A stretch of DNA of 64,000 nucleotides from Streptomyces sp. DG2A-72 (GCF_030499575.1 NZ_JASTLC010000001.1:5418001-5482000), one strand, 5' to 3'. Shown: positions 33,502 through 42,788, counted from the stretch's first letter. Numbers and translations: made by a program. The notes: a model not told the origin generated them from the sequence alone.

Positions 33502-35184
33502 GTGGGGTGCTCGGGGCGTGTCGTACTCGGCACCCCTGGAACCCCTGAGCGCATTCCGCCCGGGGAGTATTTTTCGCTTCAATGGTTGAGTGCTGGATCT
33601 CCCGGGATCCCGCCACAACCCGATAACGGAACTCGGGTTCTTTTCTCCGGACCCCTGATATTCCGTCCATCCCTGGAATTCGTCCAGCGAATTGCTGACG
33701 TGACGGCCGGTGCACAATACCGTGCCCTCGCCGCCATACTCAGGACGCTCCCGGCGGAACTCTCCGGGTGCGTTGTCACACCGGAGCGGGTCGTTGTCTT
33801 CCGCGGGCTCTCCAGCCCCGACCAGATCTTCCACCGCAGGACCGGAACGTGCGTCTCCTGGTCCTCCGACCCGAGAGACCTGCTCGGCGGACGCCTGCCG
33901 GACTTCGACCGGGAGAGCCTCTGGCGGAGCTGCCGAGGCGAGGACGTCTTCCTGTATCCGGGGCTCGGGCTGCTGCGACCCGGGCAGTTCACCGCCCTTG
34001 GCCCCCGCTCCACCCAGACCGAGACCTACGAGCGTGCCACGCCCCTGGAACTGCCGCGCCGCACCACCCTGCGCGAGTACGCCCGCCTCACCTACGACCT
34101 GCTGCTGGAGGAAACCCGCCCCTGCGCCGGCGGCCGGATCGGCATCCTGCTCTCCGGCGGCGTCGACTCGGCCACCGTCCTGGCGGCGCTCGCCGAGCAC
34201 GGCGCCGACGTCACCGCGTACCACATGGGCACGGACGACCCGTCCGCCGACGAGTCCTCGTACGCGCGCCAGGTGTGCCGGCACCTGGCCGTCCCCCTGG
34301 TGACCGTCCCGCGCGCCACCGACGACGACTACTTCTCCACCACGTGCGACTTCCCGCACCCCTTCAACCACGTCTGGCCGCGCTCCCTGGAGCGCGTCGC
34401 CGACCGGATCGCGGCGGACGGCGTGCGGGTGGTGCTGTCGGGCCTGGAGGGGGACACGCTCTTCGGTCCCCTGCGGTACGGGCTGCACGACATCCTCGCG
34501 GGTGACATACCGCTGTACGAGAAGTGGCGGATGCTGCGTGGACTGCTCGGCACCCGCTGGGAGCTGAGCCGCATTCTGCGCAGTGCCCGGCCCTCGTACT
34601 CCCTGTACGCCGACCCCGAGGCGCTCGCCGAGGTCGAACTCGGCAGCGACTTCCTCGTCCCGGTGCCCGACGCGGCCCCCGAACCGTACGACCTGGACTT
34701 CGCACCCCAGGAACACACCCTGAACCTCGCCCTGTGGCGCCCGCGCGGCATCCACCTCGCCAAACCCCTCGGCGGCCGACCGCTGCGCCGCCTCGCGGCC
34801 AGGCTGCCCGACGTCTACCGCCTGATCCCCCACGCGGGGCGCACCATCGACAAGCCCGTCCTGCGGCTCGCCGCCGCGCACCGGCTGCCCCCCGACATCT
34901 GGCGCCACTACGGGCGGACCTGGCTCGGCTCGCCCGACGAGACCTGGTGCCTGCGCCACCCGGAGGCGCTCGCCCGGATCCTCGGCGCCCCCGACGCCCG
35001 GCTGACCGAGCTGGGCGTCGTCGACCCGCGGCGCCTCGACGAGGTGCTCACGGACCCGGGGGCGCTGCGCCGCAACGCCGAGAATTTGCTCTGTTCCGCC
35101 ATGGTCGAGCTCTTCCTGCGCGACCTCGAAGCACGACTGGGCCGCCGCCCCCGTATGCCGACGGCGGCGGACGACCGGAGGTGA
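33502..35184 (+). CDS. Lasso macrolactam synthetase (C/AsnB-like cyclase)
   Basis: About 560 residues from GTG 33502, preceded by AGGGGA; a TTG at 33406 overlapping the precursor stop would add 32 residues of poor quality. Asparagine-synthetase B fold: N-terminal Ntn-like domain lacking the catalytic Cys, then the PP-loop ATP site SGGVDSATVLAALAEHG and the downstream SGLEGDTLFGPLRYGLHD. It adenylates the ring Asp carboxylate and closes the isopeptide with the core N-terminus. Corresponds to LarB of the lariatin cluster. It is followed by the RRE gene with ribosome binding site GGAGG inside its own end. Confidence 0.92.
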   Translation: MGCSGRVVLGTPGTPERIPPGEYFSLQWLSAGSPGIPPQPDNGTRVLFSGPLIFRPSLEFVQRIADVTAGAQYRALAAILRTLPAELSGCVVTPERVVVFRGLSSPDQIFHRRTGTCVSWSSDPRDLLGGRLPDFDRESLWRSCRGEDVFLYPGLGLLRPGQFTALGPRSTQTETYERATPLELPRRTTLREYARLTYDLLLEETRPCAGGRIGILLSGGVDSATVLAALAEHGADVTAYHMGTDDPSADESSYARQVCRHLAVPLVTVPRATDDDYFSTTCDFPHPFNHVWPRSLERVADRIAADGVRVVLSGLEGDTLFGPLRYGLHDILAGDIPLYEKWRMLRGLLGTRWELSRILRSARPSYSLYADPEALAEVELGSDFLVPVPDAAPEPYDLDFAPQEHTLNLALWRPRGIHLAKPLGGRPLRRLAARLPDVYRLIPHAGRTIDKPVLRLAAAHRLPPDIWRHYGRTWLGSPDETWCLRHPEALARILGAPDARLTELGVVDPRRLDEVLTDPGALRRNAENLLCSAMVELFLRDLEARLGRRPRMPTAADDRR

Positions 35185-35189
35185 CCGCC

Positions 35190-35474
35190 ATGCCGCTGCT
35201 CCGGCTCACCGAACAGACCGCCTTCGATCCCGCCGACGGCACCGGCGTGCTGCTCGACGGCGCGGAGGGCGCCTACTACGAGCTGAACCCCGTAGCCACC
35301 CTCATGCTGCAAGCCGCGCTCCGGTACGACACCACAGAGGAGGCCGTACGACATCTCGGTGAGCGCATCGATGCCACCGACGCCATGCTCCGCGACGGCC
35401 TCGCCACGCTCACCGGCCGGCTCACCGAGAACCACCTCGCCGAGCCCGGCACCGATTCCACCGCGGCGCCATGA
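35190..35474 (+). CDS. PqqD-like RRE protein (B1) of lasso cluster
   Basis: 94 residues from ATG 35190 with GGAGG 8-9 bases upstream (GTG 35181, overlapping the cyclase stop, is too close to it). PqqD/RRE pattern: LTEQTAFDPADGTGVLLDGA EGAYYELNPVATLMLQAALR, then TTEEAVRHLGERIDATDAML. The winged-helix RRE binds the leader Tyr/Pro motif and presents the precursor to the protease. Overlaps the next gene by 4 bases (ATGA). Confidence 0.9.
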   Translation: MPLLRLTEQTAFDPADGTGVLLDGAEGAYYELNPVATLMLQAALRYDTTEEAVRHLGERIDATDAMLRDGLATLTGRLTENHLAEPGTDSTAAP

Positions 35475-35998
35475 ACGCCCCCACCGCCGACTGGGAGTTC
35501 CTGCTCCACGACCCCGGACCCCCGCCACCCCACCCGCCCCGGCGGGCACGGCTGCTCGCCGCCGCCCGCACCGTCCGCGCCGCGCGCCTGCTCCGGCGGC
35601 GCGGCTGGCCGGACGCCCAGCGGTATCTGCGCACCCTGCGGCCCGCGATCCAGGCCCGGTGGGAGCCGGCGGAGGCGGTCCGGCTCGCCCGCCGCGAGGT
35701 GCTGCCCTGTCTCACCTGGCTGCGGCTGGCCGACCCCGACGCGCTGTGCCTGCCCCGCTCCTACGCGCTCGTCACCTACCTCACCACGCTCGGACTGCCG
35801 GCCGAGGTCGTCGTGGCCCGGCAGCGCTCGTCGATCGGCGGACGCTTCGCCTTCCATGCCTGGGCGGAGTTGTACGACGAAGTGCTGGGCGACATCCAGG
35901 GACTCAAGGCCGGCTTCGCAGAGCTGCAGCGCGTCGGTTCCGAGGAGGTACCGAGAGTGGAGGCGGGGGGTCCGGGTGTCCGGGGGAGCACCCGATGA
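35471..35998 (+). CDS. Transglutaminase-like leader protease (B2)
   Basis: 175 residues. Catalytic Cys93 (DALCLPRSYALVTYLTTLGL), His129 (FAFHAWAELYDEV) and Asp141 (GDIQG) fit the lasso B2 cysteine-protease triad, which cuts the leader after the residue following the conserved Thr. The first 70 residues are basic helices that contact the RRE in this split B1/B2 type. 4-base overlaps on both sides show tight coupling. Confidence 0.9.
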   Translation: MNAPTADWEFLLHDPGPPPPHPPRRARLLAAARTVRAARLLRRRGWPDAQRYLRTLRPAIQARWEPAEAVRLARREVLPCLTWLRLADPDALCLPRSYALVTYLTTLGLPAEVVVARQRSSIGGRFAFHAWAELYDEVLGDIQGLKAGFAELQRVGSEEVPRVEAGGPGVRGSTR

Positions 35999-37752
35999 GG
36001 CGCACGGGCCCGCAGGAGGTCCGGCGCGTCCTGCGCGGCCAGGGCCGCAGCATCTCCCTGGCCGCGGCGCTGGCCGTGGCCGGGTCCGCGTTCGCCCTGG
36101 CCCAGCCCCTGGTGGTCAAACGGGTCATCGAGGCGGCGAGTGCGGGCACCGCGACGGGCGGTGCCATCGGCCTGCTGGTCGTGCTCTTCCTCGCGCAGGC
36201 CGTCGTACAGGCGGTGGCCCGATACGTGCTCACCCGCACCGGAGAAGGAGTCGTACTGGGCCTGCGCCTCGACCTCATCGCCCACCTGCTCCGGCTGCCC
36301 ATGCGCACGTACGACCGCCGGCGCACCGGCGACCTCATCGCCAGGACTGCCGCCGACAGCACCGCGCTGCGGCTGCTGGTCTCCGAGGGTTTCACGGACG
36401 CGGTCACCGGCAGCGTCGGGCTCGTCGGCGTCGTGGTCCTGATGGTGTGGCTCGACTGGGTGCTGTTCCTGATCGTGCTGGCCGTGATCGCACTCGGCTC
36501 GGTGGCGGTGACGTCGGTGCTGCGCGGGATCGAGCGGGCCTCGCTCCACGCACAGCAGGCCACCGGGGCGATGACCGCCGAACTGGAACGAGCGCTGAGC
36601 GCCATCCGTACCGTGCGCGCCAGCCGCGCCGAGGAACGCGAGACCCTGCGGATAGGGGCCCGGGCCCGGTCGGCGTACGGCCAGAGCGTGCGGGTCGGCG
36701 CCCTGGACGCGGTGGTGGCCCCGGCGATCACCCTCACCATCAACGGGTCGTTCCTGCTGGTGCTGCTGATCGGCGGCATTCGGGTCGCCGGCCGGGACGG
36801 CTCGGTCGCCGACCTCGCCGCGTTCCTCCTCTACATGCTCTATCTGATGTCCCCGGTCGCCGCGGTCTTCCAAGCGCTGAGCACCATGCGGCAGGGCCTG
36901 GGCGCGCTGCGACGCATCAGCGAGGTGCTCGACCTGCCGGGTGAAACGGGACCCGAACCCGAGCGCCGGCCCGCGACGCCGGCACACGATGCCCCCGTGG
37001 TCCCCGCAGTTCCCGTACTGGAATTCCAGGACGTCCGGTTCCACTACGAGCCGGGCCGCCCGGTGCTCCGAGGAGTCTCCTTCACAGTTCCGCGACGCGG
37101 CCACGTCGCCCTGATCGGCAGCTCCGGCGCCGGCAAGTCCACCGTCTTCGCGCTGGCGGAGCGCTTCTACGACCCTGACGCGGGCCGCGTCCTGTTCGAG
37201 GGCCGGGACATCCGCACCCTGAGCCCGGCCGAACACCGCGCACGGATCGGCCTCGTGGAGCAGCACGCGCCGGTGCTGTACGGCACACTGCGCGAGAACC
37301 TGCTGTACGCTGCCCCCGGCGCGGACCTCGCAGAACTGGACCGGGTGATAGAGCTGGCCCAGCTCTCCGAAGTGGTCGCCCGGTCGCCGTACGGACTGCA
37401 CACGCCAGCCGGGGAACACGGCATGGCCCTGTCCGGCGGCGAGCGCCAGCGCGTCGCCCTCGCCCGCGCACTGCTCACCCGGCCGGCCCTGCTGCTCCTC
37501 GACGAGCCGACGGCCCACCTCGACGCGCTCAACGAGGCCGCCCTGCGCCGCTCGATCCGACGCATCACCCACGAGTGCGCCCTGCTGGTCATCGCCCACC
37601 GGTACTCGACGATCCGCGCCGCCGACCTCGTCGTGGTCCTGGACGGCGGCCGGGTCGTCGCCACCGGCACCCACAGCGAACTGCTACGCAGCAGCGAGCA
37701 CTACCGCTTCCTGGCACGCGCCCAGGAGACGGGGGACATCCTCCCCGGATAG
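35995..37752 (+). CDS. ABC exporter (D/E) for the lasso peptide
   Basis: 585 residues, start ATG 35995 overlapping the protease stop. Membrane domain with six helices (residues about 20-310), cytoplasmic coupling sequences between, then a nucleotide-binding domain: Walker A LIGSSGAGKST, signature LSGGERQRVALARALL, Walker B LLLLDEPTAHLDALN, H-loop VIAHRYSTI. A homodimeric half-transporter without a peptidase C39 domain. Exports the mature peptide and probably gives self-protection. Last gene of the cluster; no separate immunity gene is visible. Confidence 0.93.
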   Translation: MRRTGPQEVRRVLRGQGRSISLAAALAVAGSAFALAQPLVVKRVIEAASAGTATGGAIGLLVVLFLAQAVVQAVARYVLTRTGEGVVLGLRLDLIAHLLRLPMRTYDRRRTGDLIARTAADSTALRLLVSEGFTDAVTGSVGLVGVVVLMVWLDWVLFLIVLAVIALGSVAVTSVLRGIERASLHAQQATGAMTAELERALSAIRTVRASRAEERETLRIGARARSAYGQSVRVGALDAVVAPAITLTINGSFLLVLLIGGIRVAGRDGSVADLAAFLLYMLYLMSPVAAVFQALSTMRQGLGALRRISEVLDLPGETGPEPERRPATPAHDAPVVPAVPVLEFQDVRFHYEPGRPVLRGVSFTVPRRGHVALIGSSGAGKSTVFALAERFYDPDAGRVLFEGRDIRTLSPAEHRARIGLVEQHAPVLYGTLRENLLYAAPGADLAELDRVIELAQLSEVVARSPYGLHTPAGEHGMALSGGERQRVALARALLTRPALLLLDEPTAHLDALNEAALRRSIRRITHECALLVIAHRYSTIRAADLVVVLDGGRVVATGTHSELLRSSEHYRFLARAQETGDILPG

Positions 37753-37939
37753 GGGCCGTGCGGTGCGCCCGGCCGGGTCAGGCTCCCTGCACGAACCTGG
37801 TCAGCGCCGCCACGTCCACCTGCGGATGGCTGATCTGAGGGATGTGCCCGGCTTCCTCGATCGTCTGTTGCTCTGCCTGCGGCATGCCCTGCAGTCGGCC
37901 ACATTCCTATAGCGAAGCCCTGGCTGTCACAAGGGACTT

Positions 37940-38154
37940 GGGCAACAAACAAACCCCAGGCCACTGACCTGCGGTCTCTCTCTGGAGCGGGTGACGAGAA
38001 TCGAACTCGCGCTCTCAGCTTGGGAAGCGACGGCGCTCAGCGGGACGCATGGCCGCTGACCTGCGGGGATGTCGGTGCGGCGGGTGGATGGAGCGGACTG
38101 ACTGCACCGCTGTTGACCGTGGCTGTCCGTCCTTACGGGCACGGATTGGGCACG
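37940..38154 (-). repeat. tRNA-Gly(CCC) attachment-site scar, copy 4
   Basis: Decayed hairpin at 37951-37977 (right arm reads CCTGCGGTCT), tRNA-Gly 3' half with CCA at 37983-38028, arm block at 38104-38154 with GGGCACG twice. Right boundary of the lasso segment, 5.2 kb from copy 3. No intact tRNA follows on the right. Confidence 0.75.
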
Positions 38155-38494
38155 AGCCTGCAACGGGGCGTTCGTCGGCGTTGTCATTTCCGTGGCAAGC
38201 GCCGTTGGGCGCATGTCCGTTGAAGGGCTCGGTGAAACGAGTTGCGGGTGCAGTCATGTCAGGGCTGGGGCGGTTGTGCTGTCCCGGCCCCGCCGAGGTT
38301 CATCGCGCGACGGGTCTCCGGTGATGAGGGTGACTGTCCTGGCCGCCCTCGTTTCCGGACCCCCGGGTGCTGCTGCGCCGACAATGCAAGGTCGACGTCT
38401 CGCGCTACCGGCGCCCAACAGGGTGACCGCGACGGTCACCACGCCTGCGAGGGCGGAGAGTCCCCCACCTGACCGACCTGGGCAAGGCAAACTC
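38155..38494. other. Intergenic stretch without recognisable gene
   Basis: 340 bases between the last scar and the glycosidase relic. No conserved frame was seen. Confidence 0.45.
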
Positions 38495-38746
38495 CTATCC
38501 GGAGTGGGCCAGCATCGTCTGGTAGTCGGCCTTGGTGACGAAGTTCTGCGCGGGGTAGTCCTGGAGCAGGTTCGCCAGGCCGGTGAGGATCTGGCTGGTC
38601 TGGTACGGCCAGCTCGGACCGTTCCAGTGGCAGCAGTTGGCGTCGTCGCGGTTCTGCTCGGCTGGTATCGCCTCGTAGTTGAAGTACGGGTTTGCCGTGA
38701 TCCGGCTGATCTCGGCGAAGTTCGTGCCCTTGGCGAACTTCCGCAA
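38495..38746 (-). pseudogene. MGH1-type glycoside hydrolase fragment
   Basis: The minus strand reads ISRITANPYFNYEAIPAEQN, RDDANCCHWNGPSWPYQTSQ ILTGLANLLQDYPAQNFVTK ADYQTMLA, the catalytic-barrel segment (CCHWNGPSWPY) of large trehalase-like/GH63-like glycosidases. Only about 75 residues remain, with no domain on either side. Probably a deletion remnant beside scar copy 4. Confidence 0.65.
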
Positions 38747-39011
38747 TATTTTCCCTGTGAGGCACGCCAGAGCGACGTTTCTTGCTCTTGAGGGCCGTTT
38801 CGGGGGTCAAGACGACAACACTTTCCATGGCCTGGCGCATAAACTTTGCCCCCATCAGGGTTGCAGCGGGAGAGAGCCGCTGATGAGTTCCCGACCTGCT
38901 CCCGCTGATCCCGGCGATCCCGGTGATCCGGGACCCTTTCCGTCACCGGACGGTGATTCCCGTCTGCTGCCTGCACAAGCGCTCCCTGACCGCCACCCCC
39001 AGGAAGACGTC

Positions 39012-39923
39012 ATGAACCAACTCGCGAGCACGGGACCCGTAGCGGTCATCGGTGCGGGTGCGATTGGCCTCTCTTTGGCCTCCGCGCTGGCCCGCACCGG
39101 CCGACCGATCACGGTCTGCGGCGGACGCACGCCCATCGACCACATCGAGATCACCGAGGACGGCGTACCGCAAAGCCGGCCCGTCCGGCACGTCACCGAC
39201 CCGGCCGCCATCGCGGAGCACACCACCGCGGTCGTCGCCGTGAAGGCCCACCACACGCCGACGGCCGCGGACTGGCTGCGTGCGCTCGCGCGCCCCGAGG
39301 TGACGGTGCTCGTCGCGCAGAACGGCGTCGAACACCGCGAGCGTGTCCTCCCGTACGTCGGCCCGGCTCGGATCGTTCCGAGCGTCGTGTACCTCAACGT
39401 CGAGCGCACGCAACCAGGTCACGCGATCCTCAGGCGGGTGGGCACGCACGACGTCGCCGTGCCCGACGACGCGGACGGTGTCGCCCTCGCAGCGGAGCTG
39501 AACGCCGGCGGGATACGCACCTCCACCGAGGCCGACTTCACGACTGTCGCATGGGCCAAGCTGCTCACCAACATCACCGCGAACCCGCTCACCGCCCTCA
39601 CCGGCCGTCGCGCCGAGGTCATGCGCGATCCCGAGATCGAGCGCATCGGCCGGCGCATCATGGCCGAGGCCGTCGAAGTCGGCCGGGCCGACGGCGCGGT
39701 GCTCACGGACGAGCACATCGACCGCGCGATGCACTGGCTCCAGCACGTCCCCGAGGGCAGCACCACTTCGATGCGGGAAGACCGGCTCGCCGGCCGCCCG
39801 CTCGAACACGACGCCCTCACCGGTGCCGTGGCGCGCGCCGCCGAACGGCACGGCATCGACGTTCCGGCCAACCGGTTCGTCCTGGCCCTTCTGTCCGCCA
39901 TCGAGCCGGAGGTCACGGCATGA
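39012..39923 (+). CDS. 2-dehydropantoate 2-reductase family protein
   Basis: 303 residues from ATG 39012 (AGGAAG upstream). Rossmann motif VAVIGAGAIGLSLASALART; the central block VAQNGVEHRERVLPY and SVVYLNVERTQPGHAI match the ApbA/PanE family, as does the catalytic-lysine helix AWAKLLTNITANPLTALTGR. Usually reduces 2-ketopantoate with NADPH, but many paralogues act on other 2-keto acids. Overlaps the aminotransferase gene by 4 bases, so the pair may share a 2-keto-acid substrate. Confidence 0.85.
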   Translation: MNQLASTGPVAVIGAGAIGLSLASALARTGRPITVCGGRTPIDHIEITEDGVPQSRPVRHVTDPAAIAEHTTAVVAVKAHHTPTAADWLRALARPEVTVLVAQNGVEHRERVLPYVGPARIVPSVVYLNVERTQPGHAILRRVGTHDVAVPDDADGVALAAELNAGGIRTSTEADFTTVAWAKLLTNITANPLTALTGRRAEVMRDPEIERIGRRIMAEAVEVGRADGAVLTDEHIDRAMHWLQHVPEGSTTSMREDRLAGRPLEHDALTGAVARAAERHGIDVPANRFVLALLSAIEPEVTA

Positions 39924-41116
39924 GCAACACCATGAGCCACATACGGATCTCGCAACGCGCCCAGGCCGTCGCCCCGTTCTACGCCATGGAGTTCGGCAGG
40001 CAGGCCGCCGCCCTGGAGGCCCAAGGGCATCACGTCGTCAAACTCAGCATCGGCGAACCGGACTTCGGCGCGCCCCCGGCCGTACGGAACGCGATGCGCG
40101 AGGCCATGGACGGACGGCCCATGCCCTACACCGCGGCCCTCGGACTACCCGCGCTACGACAGGCGATCGCACGCTTCTACGACGATCAACACGGCGTGGA
40201 GATCGACCCGGCACGGGTCGTCGTGACGGCAGGGGCCTCGGCCGCGCTGGTGCTGGCCACCGCCGCGCTCGTCGATCCCGGCGACGAGGTGCTCATCGCA
40301 GACCCCTCCTACCCCTGCAACCGGCAGATCGCCGAGAGCTTCGGCGCCCAGGTCACACTCGTCCCCACCACCGCCGAAACCCGATTCCAGCTGGATGCTC
40401 GATCGGTTCGCTCACACTGGACGAACCGCACCCGCGGGATCATGATCGCCACCCCCTCGAACCCGACGGGCACCTCGGTCCCGGCCGACGAACTCGCGGC
40501 GATCTGCGACCTTGCACGCGAGCGCGACGCGTGGCGCATCGTCGACGAGATCTACCTCAACCTCGGCGACCACGACGCCCAAGACCGGCCTCCGCGCAGC
40601 GCGCTGTCGTACGACCCCGACGCCGTCGTCATCAACAGCTTCTCGAAGTACTTCGGCATGACCGGCTGGCGCCTGGGCTGGTGCATCGTGCCGGAGACGC
40701 TCGTACCGGCGATGGAACGCCTGGCGCAGAACTACTTCCTGTGCGCGCCCGCTCCCGCCCAGCACGCCGCCCTGTCCTGCTTCACCGCCGACTCCCTCGC
40801 CGTCTGCGAGGCCCGCCGCGCCGAGTTCGCCGAGCGGCGCGCGCTGGTCCTCGACGGCCTGGCACGCATCGGATTGCCGGTCCCCGTACCGCCCGACGGC
40901 GCCTTCTACATCTACTTCGACGTCAGCGGCACCGGACTCACCTCGTGGCAGTTCTGCGAACGGGCGCTCCAGGAGGCCCACGTCGCCCTTACCCCGGGTA
41001 GGGACTTCGGCATCCACACGGCGGACAGCCACGTACGGCTGTCGTACGCGGCGTCGGCCGACGAGCTCCGCGAGGGCATCGCCCGGCTCGGGAAGTTCAT
41101 GGCCACGCTTCAGTAG
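39920..41116 (+). CDS. Class I/II PLP-dependent aminotransferase
   Basis: 398 residues. Family motifs: KLSIGEPDFGAPPAVRNAMR, VVVTAGASAALVLATAALVD, IADPSYPCNRQ, IMIATPSNPTGT, IVDEIYLNL and the PLP lysine Lys243 in NSFSKYFGMTGWRLGW; terminal Arg in SHVRLSYAAS binds the substrate carboxylate. Resembles aspartate/alanine-type fold-I enzymes. Coupled to the upstream reductase by an ATGA overlap. Substrate unknown. Confidence 0.9.
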   Translation: MSNTMSHIRISQRAQAVAPFYAMEFGRQAAALEAQGHHVVKLSIGEPDFGAPPAVRNAMREAMDGRPMPYTAALGLPALRQAIARFYDDQHGVEIDPARVVVTAGASAALVLATAALVDPGDEVLIADPSYPCNRQIAESFGAQVTLVPTTAETRFQLDARSVRSHWTNRTRGIMIATPSNPTGTSVPADELAAICDLARERDAWRIVDEIYLNLGDHDAQDRPPRSALSYDPDAVVINSFSKYFGMTGWRLGWCIVPETLVPAMERLAQNYFLCAPAPAQHAALSCFTADSLAVCEARRAEFAERRALVLDGLARIGLPVPVPPDGAFYIYFDVSGTGLTSWQFCERALQEAHVALTPGRDFGIHTADSHVRLSYAASADELREGIARLGKFMATLQ

Positions 41117-41138
41117 GACGACCGGTCAGCCGTCCTAT

Positions 41139-41735
41139 TCACCATTCACCACTCACCGCCGCGTCGAGGAGGGGAGTGAGTTCCCGGGCCACGGTCGTCA
41201 GCGGGCGTACGTCCCGCTCGGCCCGGGACATGAGGATCGCCCCCTCCAGGGCGCTGATCATGAGTGTGGCCAGCCCACCGGCCCGCTCCTCGGGCACCCC
41301 CATGTCCGCCAGGGCCCCGGCCACCGGTCCGGTCCAGGCGGCGAACGCGGCGGCCGCGGCCTCCCGCGTGGACGCGGTGGACTCCGCGCAGTCCACCGTG
41401 GCGGCGGCCACGGGACAGCCGCCCGCGAAGCCGGCGCTCTGGTACTCGTCGGTCCACTGGCGCACCATTTCGGCGAACAGCCCGCTGGGCGTCGGCTCGG
41501 GCAGCGCGGCCAGGAAGCGGGCGACACGGTTGCCCGCGTACCGGCCCGCCCAGCCCACAGCCTCGTTGACCAGCTGCTCCTTGCCGCCTGGAAAGTAGTG
41601 CTGGAGCGAACCGCGCGGCGCGTCGGCGTGGGCCGCCACCTCCCGCATACCGGTGGAGGCGACCCCGTCTCGCCGGATCAGCTGGGCCGCGCTGAAGACC
41701 ATCCGCTCGCGCGGCCCCCGTTCGACCACCGCCAT
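41139..41735 (-). CDS. TetR-family repressor
   Basis: 198 residues from ATG 41735. HTH in residues about 25-50 (GVASTGMREVAAHADAPRGS LQHYFPGGKEQL), the classical TetR helix-turn-helix ending in YFPGGKEQLV, then a TetR_C_LmrA-type ligand domain with CPVAAATVDCAESTASTREA. Divergent from the dehydrogenase operon, with twin palindromes at 41780-41825 in the gap. Likely represses that operon and itself. Confidence 0.9.
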   Translation of the reverse strand: MAVVERGPRERMVFSAAQLIRRDGVASTGMREVAAHADAPRGSLQHYFPGGKEQLVNEAVGWAGRYAGNRVARFLAALPEPTPSGLFAEMVRQWTDEYQSAGFAGGCPVAAATVDCAESTASTREAAAAAFAAWTGPVAGALADMGVPEERAGGLATLMISALEGAILMSRAERDVRPLTTVARELTPLLDAAVSGEW

Positions 41736-41779
41736 TTTCGACCTCCACCGACCATGTCCCGGCTGTTCCGGAACCCACC

Positions 41780-41825
41780 CTATGACCACCGTCATAGAGC
41801 CGGCTACTATGACCGCTGTCATAGT
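41780..41825. promoter_or_regulatory. Twin TetR operator
   Basis: CTATGAC-cacc-GTCATAG at 41780-41797 and ACTATGAC-cgct-GTCATAGT at 41806-41825. Both are perfect dyads with identical half sites TATGAC, centres 27 bases apart. Located between the divergent tetR and dehydrogenase genes, a typical arrangement for two TetR dimers on one face of the helix. Confidence 0.8.
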
Positions 41826-41882
41826 CAGTGGTGATGGCGGCGACGGCTCGCTCTCCGCGTGAACCGGAAAAGGCGGTGCATC

Positions 41883-42788
41883 GTGTACGTCGGTTTCGTC
41901 GGCCTCGGAGTCATGGGGCAGCCCATGGCCCTCAACCTCGCCCGTGCCGGGACGCCGCTGGTCGTGTGGAACCGCACCCCCGGCCGGTGCGAACCCCTGC
42001 GCGCCGCCGGGGCCGAGGTCGCGGCGAGCGCCGCCGAGGTCTTCGACCGGACCGAGACCGTGATCCTCATGCTGGCCGACGAGGCCGCGATCGACGTGGT
42101 CCTGAGGCGCGGCACCCGGGACTTCGCCGCACGCGTCACCGGGCACACCGTCGTTCACATGGGTACGACTTCAGCCGAGTACTCGGGCAACCTGCAGGAC
42201 GACATCCGGGCTGCGGGCGGGCGCTATGTCGAGTCCCCAGTCTCCGGATCCCGCGTCCCGGCCGAGCAGGGCGAGCTGGTGGGCATGCTGGCTGGTGACG
42301 ACGATGCCGTGGAAGCCGTACGGCCCTTGCTGGCCCCCATGTGCCGAGAGACGTTCGACTGCGGCGCGGTGCCGGGCGCGCTGCTGATGAAGTTCTCGGT
42401 GAACCTGTTCCTGATCACGATGGTGACCGGGCTGACCGAGGCGTTCCACTTCGCCGACCGGCACGGACTGGACCAGCGCCTGCTCCGGGACGTCCTGGAC
42501 GCGGGCCCCATGGCCAGCGCCGTCTCCCGCGTCAAGGGGTCCAAGCTGCTGACCCGCGACTTCACCGTCCAGGCAGCCGCCGCGGACGTCCTCAAGAACA
42601 ACCGCCTGATCGCGGAGGCCGCCCGCAAGGCCGACCTGGCCTCCCCGCTCCTCGACGTCTGCCACACCCTCTACGGCGAGACCGTCGAACAGGGCCACGG
42701 CGGCGAGGACATGGTGGCCGTTCTGCGCGCCCTGGAGGCCCGGGCCGACGGCACTCCCGTACCCGTCCGTCTGGAGGAACGAGCATGA
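41883..42788 (+). CDS. NAD(P)-dependent 3-hydroxyisobutyrate-dehydrogenase-like oxidoreductase
   Basis: 301 residues from GTG 41883 ([20 protein letters not shown]), which begins right at the Rossmann fold; GTG 41859 would add eight basic residues. GxGxxG is GLGVMG, the substrate loop is [20 protein letters not shown], and the catalytic lysine is in [12 protein letters not shown]. Beta-hydroxyacid dehydrogenase family (GarR/HIBADH/imine-reductase relatives). First gene of a TetR-controlled operon and overlaps the next gene (ATGA). Confidence 0.88.
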   Translation: MYVGFVGLGVMGQPMALNLARAGTPLVVWNRTPGRCEPLRAAGAEVAASAAEVFDRTETVILMLADEAAIDVVLRRGTRDFAARVTGHTVVHMGTTSAEYSGNLQDDIRAAGGRYVESPVSGSRVPAEQGELVGMLAGDDDAVEAVRPLLAPMCRETFDCGAVPGALLMKFSVNLFLITMVTGLTEAFHFADRHGLDQRLLRDVLDAGPMASAVSRVKGSKLLTRDFTVQAAAADVLKNNRLIAEAARKADLASPLLDVCHTLYGETVEQGHGGEDMVAVLRALEARADGTPVPVRLEERA

